Shown: positions 19,004 to 28,552 of the stretch, piece after piece | How positions within the stretch are numbered: the first letter of the stretch is position 1 | Layout of the letters: the number at the start of each line of letters is the position of its first letter | NCBI RefSeq assembly: GCF_001543105.1 | Contig: NZ_CP014159.1 | Location: forward strand, 124,001 to 188,000 | Direction of reading: 5' to 3' | From: Aerococcus christensenii | Lineage (GTDB): Bacteria; Bacillota; Bacilli; Lactobacillales; Aerococcaceae | DNA length: 64,000 nucleotides | Notes under the pieces: generated by a model | Seen by the model: the letters and a program-made list of their open reading frames with translations, nothing else | The model's database searches: none | What the model was told of the DNA's origin: nothing | Program-made: the position numbers and the translations under genes

Positions 19004-19716
19004 TTTTTCGTCCTTTCTGATAAATCCTTCTGTTCATTCAAAGTTTCCACACTTAAAACTATTATTTGATGAGGACTAGCTTTAAAACGAACATTATATT
19101 CTCCATAAGTTAATCCATAAATTCTTTCCTGTTTTCTCTGATAGGCTGGTCGAGGGTCTTTAGCTAGAATTTCTTTCAAGGCTTCTAAATATTCTCCGTC
19201 TAATCCATCCCTCATCTCTTCAGGAATCGTCACCTGAACTTCTTCAAAAACATGGGTATCCACAAATCCAGATTTTGCCTCTAAAAATATATCGGCTTCT
19301 CCATCATAAGGCTTAATGTCATAAAGAGACGTTCCATCCACCATATCAATACCTGATACCCAGAGAACAGGAGATTGATCACCTTCCCATTCAATCTGAT
19401 CTAATCTGACCGCAGATAAACCCAAACGGTTCGGACGAAAGGGAGACCGTGACGCAAAAACCCCTATTTTTTCATTACCTCCCAATCTAGGAGGACGGAC
19501 AACCGGCTTAAAAACTGTTTCTTTCTTAATCTGAGAAAACTCCCAGATTAGCCATATATAATCAAACTTTTCCAACCCTCTGACTGCCTCTTTTCGGCGA
19601 TAAGTCGGCTCAAAAATAATTTTCCCCTTAGAAAGTCTAGCCGCTTGTCCTTGGCGAGGAATCCCAAACTTTTCTTTAAAGGGAGTATAAATATGAGCGA
19701 TCGGGTGAATTTCCAT
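19000..19716 (-). CDS. trmO: tRNA (N6-threonylcarbamoyladenosine(37)-N6)-methyltransferase TrmO
   Basis: 238 residues from ATG 19716, chosen over 19764 because AAGGAGG lies just before it. Family motifs are IAHIYTPFKEKFGIPRQ, RPPRLGGNEKIGVFASRSPFR with the PNRLGLSAV segment, and DIKPYDGEAD. It methylates t6A37 of tRNA-Thr using SAM in a beta-barrel fold unlike other methyltransferases. It heads the trmO-lemA-DUF2207 run with ATGA-type overlap. Confidence 0.93.
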   Translation of the reverse strand: MEIHPIAHIYTPFKEKFGIPRQGQAARLSKGKIIFEPTYRRKEAVRGLEKFDYIWLIWEFSQIKKETVFKPVVRPPRLGGNEKIGVFASRSPFRPNRLGLSAVRLDQIEWEGDQSPVLWVSGIDMVDGTSLYDIKPYDGEADIFLEAKSGFVDTHVFEEVQVTIPEEMRDGLDGEYLEALKEILAKDPRPAYQRKQERIYGLTYGEYNVRFKASPHQIIVLSVETLNEQKDLSERTKK

Positions 19717-19811
19717 ACTTTCCTCCTTCTTCACAGACTGCCTACCTCTCATTGAGGAAAGCAACTATGAAATGTTTTCATTTATTATAGCATAGCAAAG
19801 CTTTATTGACT

Positions 19812-19852
19812 AAAAAGCCACCTTCACCTCAAAGGGCGAAAGTGACTTTTTT
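19812..19852 (-). terminator. Terminator after phosphoketolase
   Basis: A 15-bp stem (with G-T pairs), AAAGTCACTTTCGCC against GGTGAAGGTGGCTTT, with loop CTTTGA and T-runs on both strands. It lies 24 nt past the phosphoketolase stop. Confidence 0.85.
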
Positions 19853-19875
19853 CATTCTTTATTTTAATTTTATTG

Positions 19876-22242
19876 CTATTTGATAGCTTCCCATTGCCAA
19901 TTTTCAACTTCCGGCATATCTGTTCCGTACTCATGAATGTAAGCGTGGTGTTCTTCTAACTTATCAGCCATTTCTTGGATAAAGTCTTGTGCTTCCTCTC
20001 CATAAACGACTTCTGCAACGTGTTGAGCCAAGTGGAAGCGATCTAATTCACTAAATACCCGCATATCAAATGGGGTCGTAATCGCCCCTTCTTCTCTATA
20101 ACCATGTGGATAAAGTTGATGATTATGACGATCAAAGAAGATATCCTTCAAGAGACCTTCATAACCATGGAAGGCAAAGAATACAGGTTTATCGGTGGTA
20201 AAGATTTGATCAAATTCATCTTGGCTTAAACCACGAGGGTCTACTTCAGGGACTCTTAAGCGATAGAGATCCACAACATTAACAAAACGAATCTTCAAAT
20301 CTTTAAAGGCTTTGGCTAAGTAAGAAATCGCGGCAATGGCTTCAAAGTTAGGTTCTGTTCCGGCAGCTGCAATAACAAGATCTGGTTCTTCTCCTGCTTC
20401 AACAGTAGAAGCCCAATCAACCACCTTATAGCCCTTGTTAACTAATTCTTCGGCTTCTTCTACAGAATAGAATTGTGGGCGAGGATGTTTAGAAGTTACG
20501 ATATAGTTTACCAAATTTTCTGATTTCAAACATTTATCCATCACTGCTAAGAGAGAGTTAGTATCTGCAGGAAGATAAGCACGTACAAATTTCCCTGTTT
20601 TTTCAGATAAGTGAGTTAACAAACCTGGATCTTGGTGAGTATATCCATTGTGGTCTTGTTGGAAAACAGTGGAGCAAGAAATCAAGTTTAAGGATTGATA
20701 TTTCTTATGCCAGCCATAGTGTGAAGCTTCCTTCAACCATTTGAAATGTTGGGTAATCATGGAATCTACAGTCCGTAAGAAAGCTTCATAAGAGGCAAAA
20801 TAGCCATGACGTCCTGTTAAAACATAAGCTTCTAAGAAGCCTTCCATTTGGTGTTCAGATAATTGAGAATCAATCACTCGACCAGCAGGAGACATCCATT
20901 CATCATATTCTTCAGAGATAGGTTCCAACCATTGGCGTTTGGTGGCTTCAAAGATTTTGTTTAAGCGATTAGATTTGGATTCATCTGGACCAAATACTCG
21001 GAAATTATCTGGATTCTTTTTAATAACGTCACGAGTGTAGCCACCCATTTCAATCATATCTTGGGCTTTTTTCACACCAGGTGTTTCAAATTTAACCGCA
21101 TAATCTTTCCAATTTGGTAAATCTAAAGGTTTAGGATCAAGACCCCCATTGGTTATTGGATTAGAAGACATTCTTTGATCGCCTTTTGGTGATAACTCAG
21201 CAATTTCAGCTTTTAAGCGTCCTTCTTCATCAAAGAGTTCTTCTGGATGGTAAGATTTCATCCAGTTGACTAAGACGTCCACATGTTCCATGTGTCCAGC
21301 ATTTACTGGAATAGGCACTTGATGAGCACGGAAGCTTCCTTCAATGGCTTCTTCATCCCATTCTTTTGGCCCTGTCCAACCTTTTGGTGTACGGAAGAGA
21401 ATCATTGGCCAGCTAGGCATAGTGGCTTGATCAGCCGTTTTCTTACGCGCTTCTATTTGAATGGCTTTAATTTTTTCAATAGCAGTATCCAAAACTTCTT
21501 TCATCATGAGATGAACTTTTTGTGGATCAGTGCCTTCAACCACCATTGGTTCCCATCCTAAGCCATGGAAGTATTCTTTTAAGGATTCGTTGGATTTCCT
21601 TTCTAAGATGGTTGGGTTTGATATCTTTCCACCATTTAAGTAAAGAACTGGTAAAACAGCTCCATCATTGACAGGATTAATAAAGGTATTAGATAACCAG
21701 GAAGTTGCTAGAGGACCAGTTTCAGACTCGCCATCCCCAATGACAGGAACGGCAATAACATCTGGGTTGTCCAAAATAGCTCCTGTCGCATGAGATAGAG
21801 AGTACCCTAATTCTCCCCCTTCATGAATGGAACCTGGAATTTGAGCGGTTGCGTGGGAACCGGATCCTCCTGGGAAGGAGAAGTATTTAAAGAATTTCTT
21901 CATACCTTCCTTATTTTGTGGACAATCTGGATATTTTTCAGTCCAAGATCCTTGTAAGTAAGCGTTGGTTTGCATGACTTGTCCACCATGCCCCGGTCCA
22001 GAAATATAGACCATATTTAAATCATATTTATTAATGGCCCGCAATAAGTGAGCATATACAAAATTTTGCCCGGCAATGGTTCCCCAATGGCCAATAGGCG
22101 TGATCTTGATGTCTTCTGGAGTGACATCTCTTTCTAAAAGAGGATTATCTCTTAAATACATTTGTCCTACAGACATATAGGTAGCTGCACGCCACCAAGC
22201 GTCTACTTTTTCTAAATATTCTTTTGAATCAAAATCCGTCAT
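19876..22242 (-). CDS. xfp: Xylulose-5-phosphate/fructose-6-phosphate phosphoketolase
   Basis: 788 residues from ATG 22242, chosen over 22272 because ACAAGGAGG precedes it. A thiamine-diphosphate enzyme that splits xylulose-5-P (and often fructose-6-P) with phosphate to acetyl-P and a sugar phosphate. Motifs include GPGHGGQ, the ThDP/Mg motif [23 protein letters not shown] and [12 protein letters not shown]. With gnd at 31960-33396 it makes the 6-phosphogluconate/phosphoketolase route possible. Substrate preference cannot be told from sequence. Single-gene unit with its own promoter and terminator. Confidence 0.97.
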   Translation of the reverse strand: MTDFDSKEYLEKVDAWWRAATYMSVGQMYLRDNPLLERDVTPEDIKITPIGHWGTIAGQNFVYAHLLRAINKYDLNMVYISGPGHGGQVMQTNAYLQGSWTEKYPDCPQNKEGMKKFFKYFSFPGGSGSHATAQIPGSIHEGGELGYSLSHATGAILDNPDVIAVPVIGDGESETGPLATSWLSNTFINPVNDGAVLPVLYLNGGKISNPTILERKSNESLKEYFHGLGWEPMVVEGTDPQKVHLMMKEVLDTAIEKIKAIQIEARKKTADQATMPSWPMILFRTPKGWTGPKEWDEEAIEGSFRAHQVPIPVNAGHMEHVDVLVNWMKSYHPEELFDEEGRLKAEIAELSPKGDQRMSSNPITNGGLDPKPLDLPNWKDYAVKFETPGVKKAQDMIEMGGYTRDVIKKNPDNFRVFGPDESKSNRLNKIFEATKRQWLEPISEEYDEWMSPAGRVIDSQLSEHQMEGFLEAYVLTGRHGYFASYEAFLRTVDSMITQHFKWLKEASHYGWHKKYQSLNLISCSTVFQQDHNGYTHQDPGLLTHLSEKTGKFVRAYLPADTNSLLAVMDKCLKSENLVNYIVTSKHPRPQFYSVEEAEELVNKGYKVVDWASTVEAGEEPDLVIAAAGTEPNFEAIAAISYLAKAFKDLKIRFVNVVDLYRLRVPEVDPRGLSQDEFDQIFTTDKPVFFAFHGYEGLLKDIFFDRHNHQLYPHGYREEGAITTPFDMRVFSELDRFHLAQHVAEVVYGEEAQDFIQEMADKLEEHHAYIHEYGTDMPEVENWQWEAIK

Positions 22243-22297
22243 TTTTGTTTTCCTCCTTGTAAGCGAACACACATGAAATGCTTCTTTTTCACCTCAT

Positions 22298-22325
22298 ATG
22301 ATAGCACGTTCACAATCTTTTGCAA
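22298..22325 (-). promoter_or_regulatory. xfp: Promoter of phosphoketolase
   Basis: Minus strand TTGCAA (22320-22325), 16-nt spacer, TATCAT (22298-22303). Between the boxes TGTGAACGTGCTAT partly resembles a cre site for CcpA (about 10 of 14 consensus positions), which would fit catabolite control but is weak. Confidence 0.55.
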
Positions 22326-22566
22326 TAGAAAACAGCTATAAATCAATGCTTATAGTTCTTCTTGTGATTTTCATATGTTTAATGTAAATTTGTTCACACA
22401 AGGAATTAACTCTTTTCGGCTGTCTTTGAACGAACAAAATACAAACGAACAAATGATCATTTTCCGAATTTCTTTTATTTTCTCTTTATTTTTATCAATA
22501 ATCACAAACTTTTCGACAAAAAAATCTCTTCCAAGTTTACCCCTTAGAAGAGACATTTCTAATTTT

Positions 22567-22935
22567 TTAACTTAAAATTTGCCATAAACGAAGAAACAAG
22601 ACAATCAGATACAAGCCAAATCCTAAAATAAACATCCACCGCGAGATTTGATGGAGATAGTGACTAACCTTCTCTTTATGATCTATGGGCCAATTTTGAT
22701 AAAGACCTACTAGTCCTACTAAACCTAACAAAATAAAATACACCGGTAATAAGGAAAAATAAAAGGTCAATTCAGTAATCATATGAATGCTTATCATAAA
22801 AATAGGATGTAAACAGTCAATAGCGGCTATCTTAATCAGGCTTTCTTCCGCAAACAATTTTCGAAAATATACGACTAATAATAATGCAAACATCGGCATC
22901 AAATAGATAATAAATTGTGACCAATGAAAAGGCAT
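22567..22935 (-). CDS. DUF3397-like membrane protein
   Basis: 122 residues, four hydrophobic segments. The pattern IKIAAIDCLHPIFMISIHMITE after a first helix, then a long hydrophobic pair and a final helix, resembles the DUF3397 family of lactic acid bacteria. Function unknown. It stands alone, about 320 nt upstream of phosphoketolase; the 22243-22566 stretch between them holds the phosphoketolase promoter and an AT-rich region with no convincing gene. Confidence 0.65.
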   Translation of the reverse strand: MPFHWSQFIIYLMPMFALLLVVYFRKLFAEESLIKIAAIDCLHPIFMISIHMITELTFYFSLLPVYFILLGLVGLVGLYQNWPIDHKEKVSHYLHQISRWMFILGFGLYLIVLFLRLWQILS

Positions 22936-23097
22936 AAATCGGGTCCCCCTTAATCAATTCTTGTCTATTTTATCATATTCCTTTCCTTTCGTCTTTCTTT
23001 CCATAAACTTTTCTTCTTGATTCTTCGCCTTTTTACTGAAGGATTCCATTTTTTTAGATTTTGGAATATATTTAATTCATCTTTTTGTATAAAAGCC

Positions 23098-23234
23098 TTT
23101 TCAAAACATCAATCTTGTGGTTTAATGAATGATGTGCTGAATAAGCACTAATTATTTTTTCCCAACCATGTTCCTACCATTATTCTTATTGGGGAACAAA
23201 CCGACTTGCTACTACACAACAAGTCGGTTTTTTG
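23098..23234 (+). ncRNA. Candidate small RNA with its own promoter and terminator
   Basis: In the 400-nt gap before the regulator, TTTTCA (23098-23103) and TTTAAT (23121-23126) with a 17-nt spacer make a plausible promoter. The predicted transcript, from about 23133, has hairpin GTGCT-gaata-AGCAC, a pyrimidine stretch ATTTTTTCCC, a second hairpin GTTCC...GGAAC and a strong terminator stem AACCGACTTG/CAAGTCGGTT followed by TTTT (23198-23234). That gives about 100 nt with no open frame of note. The layout recalls pyrimidine-rich trans-acting RNAs such as streptococcal csRNAs but has no match I can name. Confidence 0.5.
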
Positions 23235-23334
23235 TTGAAAAAGAGGCTAATCTTACTTTTTGTTTATTTTTAGCTCTTAAAATACTATAATAGAAATGGA
23301 AGTAATTCTCTGTAATAAGAAAGAGAGGTGCCTT

Positions 23335-24792
23335 ATGGGCCATCCAATCGAACAATTACTCTCCAATTCTCAACAACGACAACTCGTTATCTTACGTTAT
23401 CTACTCAAACATCCTAACCGCCCTTTAAATCTACAAGATATCAAATCTTGTGCTGACTGCTCTACTCCTTCCTTAATTACCTACCTTACAGAACTCAAAC
23501 ATAAATTTTCTGAGCTTTTCAATCTTCAACTCACAACTAATATCGTTATTTTTAAAAATCCAAGTAATCTTTCTATGGATAGGTTCTATTATCTCTTCAA
23601 AAAAGAAAGTTTAAACCTTCTCCTATTAGAATATATTTTTCATCATGAAGACTGCCCCAGAAAAACGATTTGCGATCAACTTTTTATTAGTCGATCTACC
23701 TTTTATCGGGCGGTTCATTCTATTAACCTTTTCTTTGAAGAGTATTTTCCAACGCTTTCCTTAGAAAGTAGTCCTTGTCAGATTAAGGGGTTTGAAAAGA
23801 TTATTCGTCAATTTTATTACACCTATTTTTCTTTCGGGCATGCAATCTTTAAATGGCCTTTGAAGAATTTGAGGCATCAACTTCCTACCGTTTACTCCGG
23901 TATTTGTCTCAAGTTATTCCCTTTCTCAGTTTATACAACAACCATCCCAATATTCAATTAAATCTCCTCAGTAGACTCGAAGACCCTTCTCTCCAAAAAG
24001 AAAAGGACTTTCTAGAAAATATCCTTCAAATTAATTTTGATTTGTCTACTATTGAACAGCTTTTATCGGGAATTATCGCAGAAAAACACTGCTGGAGTTC
24101 TCAAGCTATGCGCAACCCAACTCCATCTTTCACCTCAGCATGAACAAGCTTTTCAGCAATTTACAGACACCTTTATGCAGCTACTCTACCGCCACCAACT
24201 GGATACTCTGACCGATAAGCAATGGCAATTTCTTTTGCTAGTGATGTATAACGTCTGTGTTGAAAAAGACTTGTACCTTAATCTAGCTGCAAACTGTCCT
24301 TTTCTTCCTAAAGATTGGGAACAATTAGCTATGACTAAACGCTGGAACAGTTTTATTCCTGATTTTGTAGAAGAATTCAAAGAAGCTTGTCAAACCCTAC
24401 AAATGGCTTTAAATGCCGAATGCGATCATCAAATCGTCTGTCAAATGGTTTATTACTTTTGCTTTTTATATCCTCTTATTTTCAAAGAAATGTATACCAA
24501 AATCGCTCGCCAAAAATTAGCTATTTTTTCACCAAGAATTTATGAAGCACACAAGCTAACTATGGAATTAAATGTTCTCTTTAATCCTTTTGCAGATATT
24601 CAAGTGATAGAAACACTCAATGAATTGACCACTCTCACCCAAAAACAAGCGGACATCTTAATTACCACTTACCCCGTTTTTGAAATTAATGGCATCATCA
24701 TTCGTCAAATTGATCATCTTCTTACTTCTGAAGATATTATTTGGCTTTACAAAACTTTCCGAAATTTAAAATTTCATTTACCTCTTTCCTAA
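23335..24792 (+). pseudogene. Mga/AtxA-like PRD regulator, two frameshifts
   Basis: Start ATG 23335 follows GAGAGG (the earlier in-frame ATG 23296 has no such site). The N-terminus holds helix-turn-helix domains: RQLVILRYLLKHPNRPLNLQ with a second HTH-like DQLFISRSTFYRAVHSIN, as in Mga/AtxA-type regulators with PTS regulation domains. At about 23860 one T is missing (KWPFEEFEAS after repair); at the A-run about 24080-24084 one A is extra (AENTAGVLKLC after repair). The shifts cancel and the restored protein has 485 residues, normal for the family. A -10 TATAAT lies at 23286-23291. The middle segment is well conserved in sense, suggesting recent or spurious shifts. Target genes unknown. Confidence 0.75.
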
Positions 24793-24809
24793 ATCAAGAA
24801 AGGGCAAAT

Positions 24810-24891
24810 AAAAGCAAGACAGAATAAATGAAATGCCCCCAAAAAGTTAGATTTTGGGAGCACTCCAAAAGATTATTCTGCCTTGCTTTTT
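24810..24891. terminator. Bidirectional terminator made of nested hairpins
   Basis: Outer arms AAAAGCAAGACAGAATAA and TTATTCTGCCTTGCTTTT enclose a second hairpin CCCCCAAAA/TTTTGGGAG. It separates the plus-strand regulator from the convergent minus-strand pepO gene. The elaborate shape is unlike the simple terminators elsewhere in the window. Confidence 0.75.
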
Positions 24892-24905
24892 GTTTTATTC
24901 ATTGT

Positions 24906-26813
24906 CTACCAGATGACCACACGAGCTTCCGGCGCTAAATACATGCCATCACCTTCTTGGGTACCATAAGTTTCGTGGAAAGCCGCCAAATTCTTGACTT
25001 GCTGATTGGCCCGCCAATAATTAGGGGCATGAACATCAATCGCTAATAAAAGGGCTTGATACTGAGGACGTGCCTTCATACACCAAATCTTAGCCCAGTT
25101 ATTAAAGAAGGCTTCCGGATCATAACTTTCTTCATGAGTCATTGCCTGATAAGCTGTCTGTAAACCACCTGCATCCGCAATATTTTCAGATACCGTTAAC
25201 GTTCCATTCACTTGACCGTCTTCTCCTAGCGGCAATCCTTCAAATTGATCAATCATCGCTTGGCTCTTTTCTTTAAAGACTTCAAAGTCTTCGGGCTTCC
25301 ACCAGTTATTAAGGTTCCCCTTTTCATCAAATTGTGCCCCGTTATTATCGAAAGCATGGGAAATTTCATGAGCAATTACGCCCCCAATACCACCGTAATT
25401 TTGGCTCCGCGTCTGCTTTAAGCTATAGAAAGGTGCCTGTAAAATTCCAGCTGGGAAACAAATTTTATTGCCAAAAGGATCGTAATAAGCATTCACCGTG
25501 TGCCCACTCATCTGCCATAAATTATGATCAACCTCTTGATTCCATTTCTTCAAATTATCCATCAAGCATAGCCGAGAAAAGCTCTGAACGTTGAGATACA
25601 GTGATTCACTCTCTTTCACTTTTAATTGTGAATAAACTTCTGGATAATCATCCGGATACCCCACCATCACTTGAATAGCATCTAGTTTGACACAAGCTTT
25701 TGCAATGGTTTCTTTAGATAACCAGGTATTTTTGGACAAGCGTTCTTTATATACGCCGATCATCTCTTGTACCATCTGAGCAATATCTTCACGCGCTTTC
25801 TCCCCAAAATACTTCTTACCGTAATAGCAACCAAATACTTGAGAGAAAGTATTTAAAGCGACATAGAAGGCATGTTTTTCTCGATCCATGGTTTGAGGAT
25901 TCCCAGAAAGTGCTAAAGAATAAAGACTTCCTGTTTGCCGCAAATCTTCCGATAACAAAGAACAGGCATTCAAGGCCGTGGAAACGATTAGCCAAGCTTT
26001 AAAGGCTTCAAAATGTTCTTCATTGAAGAAAATCGCTAAGTTCTCAAAGTAACCAGGCTCTGTAACAATCACTTGCGGAACTTCTTGGCCGATCAAATCT
26101 TCGATCAACTTCTGAAGGTCAAATTGATCGTGATAAGCTTTGACATCTTGCATTTTTCTTGGATTGTAAGCCTTGGTATAATCCGCTAACTCTTCATTAC
26201 TCTTAACATAAGGGACCATGGCTGCATCAAAGTCCACCGCCTTTTGGACAAGCGTATGAGCCTCTTCTTCTTCGATGTCTAATTTAACAAGGACTTGCTG
26301 AGCCATCTCTTTCCAAATAGCTAAGAGTTGAGGGCCTTGTTCATTCTCTGCTTCATAGTAAGTCTTATCTGGCAAAATAAGTCCTGGACGCGAAAGATAT
26401 AAAGCGTATTTTTCAGTATTCTTCATATCTGCCCCATTTTCAAAGCTAAAGGCAAACGGATTCCCGTTAAGTAACCATTCCTTAGCAAATTCTTGTAAAT
26501 CTAAGAATTTTTCTAAGGCTTGAATCTGAGCTAAATCTGACTGAACAGGCTGTCCGCCTTCTTGATCTAATCGCTCAAAGTCCATGGCCAAACGATATAA
26601 CTTGATCATTTCTTCCTCTTCAGGTTTCGTCAAAGAAATGTTTCCTTGAGCCATCTCTGCCATATCTTTCATCGCTAATTTTTCGATACCTTCATTCAGG
26701 TCCATAAAACCTCCCGTAGAAGGTTTATCATCTGGAATAACGGCTGTTTTTAACCATTCCCCATTAACCGCTTGGTATAAATCTTGCTTAGCCTCTTGTA
26801 AATTAATCGTCAT
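24906..26813 (-). CDS. pepO: M13 family metallopeptidase (PepO)
   Basis: 635 residues of the neprilysin type. Zinc site HEISHAFDNNGAQFD (HExxH, about residue 482) and the downstream third ligand ENIADAGGLQTAY are present, as is the substrate-binding NAYYDPFGN and the C-terminal RPQYQALLLAIDVHAPNYWRANQ. No signal peptide, so it is probably a cytosolic oligopeptidase, as PepO is in lactococci; in streptococci some PepO also appear at the cell surface. GGAGG precedes the start. Single-gene unit. Confidence 0.95.
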   Translation of the reverse strand: MTINLQEAKQDLYQAVNGEWLKTAVIPDDKPSTGGFMDLNEGIEKLAMKDMAEMAQGNISLTKPEEEEMIKLYRLAMDFERLDQEGGQPVQSDLAQIQALEKFLDLQEFAKEWLLNGNPFAFSFENGADMKNTEKYALYLSRPGLILPDKTYYEAENEQGPQLLAIWKEMAQQVLVKLDIEEEEAHTLVQKAVDFDAAMVPYVKSNEELADYTKAYNPRKMQDVKAYHDQFDLQKLIEDLIGQEVPQVIVTEPGYFENLAIFFNEEHFEAFKAWLIVSTALNACSLLSEDLRQTGSLYSLALSGNPQTMDREKHAFYVALNTFSQVFGCYYGKKYFGEKAREDIAQMVQEMIGVYKERLSKNTWLSKETIAKACVKLDAIQVMVGYPDDYPEVYSQLKVKESESLYLNVQSFSRLCLMDNLKKWNQEVDHNLWQMSGHTVNAYYDPFGNKICFPAGILQAPFYSLKQTRSQNYGGIGGVIAHEISHAFDNNGAQFDEKGNLNNWWKPEDFEVFKEKSQAMIDQFEGLPLGEDGQVNGTLTVSENIADAGGLQTAYQAMTHEESYDPEAFFNNWAKIWCMKARPQYQALLLAIDVHAPNYWRANQQVKNLAAFHETYGTQEGDGMYLAPEARVVIW

Positions 26814-27059
26814 AAACTAGTCCTCCATCCCTTTATTTCTTACAGTCTATCAAAAAAGTAAAAAAAATACTACTTCTCCTTATCTTCTCCACTCATCTTA
26901 ACCATTCTTCTTTTCAAACTTTCCCCTATTATTAAGATAGAAAATCAAACCGTTCATTCTACCTTTTTGTGGAAAATTCTTAATAAACTATTGAAAAATA
27001 CAATGCCATCGACTAACATATAACTTAATACTCCACAACATACAAAAGGGGGAATCTCT

Positions 27060-27791
27060 ATGTCTCAAAAAATTATTGGCATTACCTGCAGCAACAGCCC
27101 AGATCCTCATGAAACCTGGGATTTTTGTAAAATCTATGTGCCAAGTAGTTATATTGAAGGGATCAACCAAACAGAAGCTTTACCTTTTTTGATTCCTAGC
27201 CAAGAAGACCTTACCTTAGCGGAATCTTACGTTCAAAAAGTCGACGCTTTACTTTTTACAGGAGGACAAGATGTTCATCCTATGTTCTATGGACAAGATC
27301 CCCTTCCTGAATTACAAGGCTTTTCACAAATAAGGGATCGTTGGGAACAAACTCTCTTACAAGTAGCAATAGCTCAACATAAGCCTATTTTAGCAATCTG
27401 CCGAGGATTTCAAGCGATTAATGTGTTCTTAGGAGGAACGCTTTACCAAGACTTATCCTATTTTGAACATTCCAACCGTCCAAAAGTCCAGCACGTCCAA
27501 GATAACTATCAAATTATTTACCCTCACCACAGTCTCACCATCCAAAAACCTTCCGTTCTATACGATCTACTTGGCCAAGAGACTAGTCGCGTAAACTCCT
27601 GCCACCATCAAGGCATTAAAGACCTAGCTCCTGGCTTAAAAGCTATTGCCTGGTCAAGCGATGGCTTAATCGAAGCCTTCCAATCTTCAAAAGAATATCC
27701 GCCGATTCTAGGGGTACAATGGCATCCAGAAATGATGATTCAACATAATGATGAGATGCTTCCTCTTTTCCAATGGCTAGCGGATGTTTAG
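27060..27791 (+). CDS. Gamma-glutamyl-gamma-aminobutyrate hydrolase family (class I glutamine amidotransferase)
   Basis: 243 residues of the PuuD/peptidase C26 family. Catalytic Cys in LAICRGFQAINVFLGG, and the His-Glu pair in GVQWHPEM, with TGGQDVHPMFYG near residue 70. It hydrolyses gamma-glutamyl amide bonds; the true substrate is unknown. GGGGGA precedes the ATG. Alone on the plus strand, ended by a shared terminator. Confidence 0.93.
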   Translation: MSQKIIGITCSNSPDPHETWDFCKIYVPSSYIEGINQTEALPFLIPSQEDLTLAESYVQKVDALLFTGGQDVHPMFYGQDPLPELQGFSQIRDRWEQTLLQVAIAQHKPILAICRGFQAINVFLGGTLYQDLSYFEHSNRPKVQHVQDNYQIIYPHHSLTIQKPSVLYDLLGQETSRVNSCHHQGIKDLAPGLKAIAWSSDGLIEAFQSSKEYPPILGVQWHPEMMIQHNDEMLPLFQWLADV

Positions 27792-27811
27792 CTTTAAACT
27801 CTATCTATAAA

Positions 27812-27858
27812 AGAAAAAACGCACGCTCCTTTTACTTCAGGAGCGTGCATTTCTTTTG
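27812..27858. terminator. Bidirectional terminator
   Basis: GCACGCTCCT pairs with AGGAGCGTGC, loop TTTACTTC, with A-rich and T-rich flanks on both sides. Shared by the plus-strand amidotransferase and the minus-strand gcvH-like gene. Confidence 0.85.
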
Positions 27859-27864
27859 ATTTAT

Positions 27865-28173
27865 TTATTTCTTCTCATCCGGGATAACTTCCAGTAGCCA
27901 ATTTTTATCTTCTGAAGAGCTGTTAAAATCTTCTGGATTGCCAATACCACCGTCATTCCGTCGGGTGATCTGACCAGATATTGGAGCTAAAATATCAGTC
28001 ACTGCCTTGGCGGCTTCAAAGGAAACAAAGGGTTCTTCTTCCGTCAAACGATCGTCCACTAAGAAATTAGCAAAACTAATATCACCGAGTTCTTCTTGTC
28101 CTTGAGGAGATAATCCGATTCTTATCTTTCCATCCTTACTTTCTTTGATCCATAATTCATCTTGCTCAGCCAT
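27865..28173 (-). CDS. GcvH-like lipoyl-domain protein
   Basis: 102 residues of the glycine cleavage H-protein fold, short for true GcvH (about 125). The lipoylated lysine lies in SFEAAKAVTDILAPISGQI. No glycine cleavage P, T or L genes are nearby. In Firmicutes without the cleavage system such proteins act as lipoyl carriers, for example for lipoate relay. It follows the ArsC-family gene by 4 nt, the same neighbour pair as yusI-gcvH in B. subtilis. Confidence 0.85.
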   Translation of the reverse strand: MAEQDELWIKESKDGKIRIGLSPQGQEELGDISFANFLVDDRLTEEEPFVSFEAAKAVTDILAPISGQITRRNDGGIGNPEDFNSSSEDKNWLLEVIPDEKK

Positions 28174-28177
28174 TTCG

Positions 28178-28552
28178 CTAATGCCCTCTTTCTATCCAAA
28201 ATTTTAAATTTTCTTCACTGGCTCCTGCTGTACTCATCGTTCCATCTGTAATAAAAGGACGCTTCACCAATCTTCCTTCTTGATGGAGGAGGTCTAGGAC
28301 TTCTTCCTCACTCATTTGGTCTAATTTATCTTTCAAATGTTCTTTGCGATAGATCTGCCCGGAAGTATTGACAATTTTTTTAATTTTATCCACACGCCCC
28401 AAAGCTTGTCTTAAAGCCTCAACACTCGGACTGATCGTTCGAATGTCTACAAATTCATAGGGAATGCCTGCTTCTTTTAAAGCTTTTTCTCCCTTACTGG
28501 ACGTACTACACCGTTTAATGCCATACAAAGTGATCAATGGTTGCACCTCCAC
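28178..28552 (-). CDS. ArsC/Spx-family protein (YusI-like)
   Basis: 124 residues of the arsenate reductase/Spx thioredoxin fold. The N-terminal motif is GIKRCSTSSKGEKAL with one cysteine (C-S-T-S), not the CxxC of Spx. A helical middle is followed by RLVKRPFITDGT, the conserved cis-proline region. Probably a thiol-linked enzyme or regulator; the substrate is unknown. It overlaps the 3' end of the upstream rodA-like gene by 38 nt. Confidence 0.87.
   Translation of the reverse strand: MEVQPLITLYGIKRCSTSSKGEKALKEAGIPYEFVDIRTISPSVEALRQALGRVDKIKKIVNTSGQIYRKEHLKDKLDQMSEEEVLDLLHQEGRLVKRPFITDGTMSTAGASEENLKFWIERGH

Noticed and set aside
22298..22325. cre operator at the phosphoketolase promoter as a firm call
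   Set aside because: Only about 10 of 14 consensus positions match, so it is mentioned in the promoter entry but not listed as its own site.
22371..22575. Short overlapping frames on both strands before the DUF3397 gene
   Set aside because: AT-rich, no ribosome sites, no conserved look.
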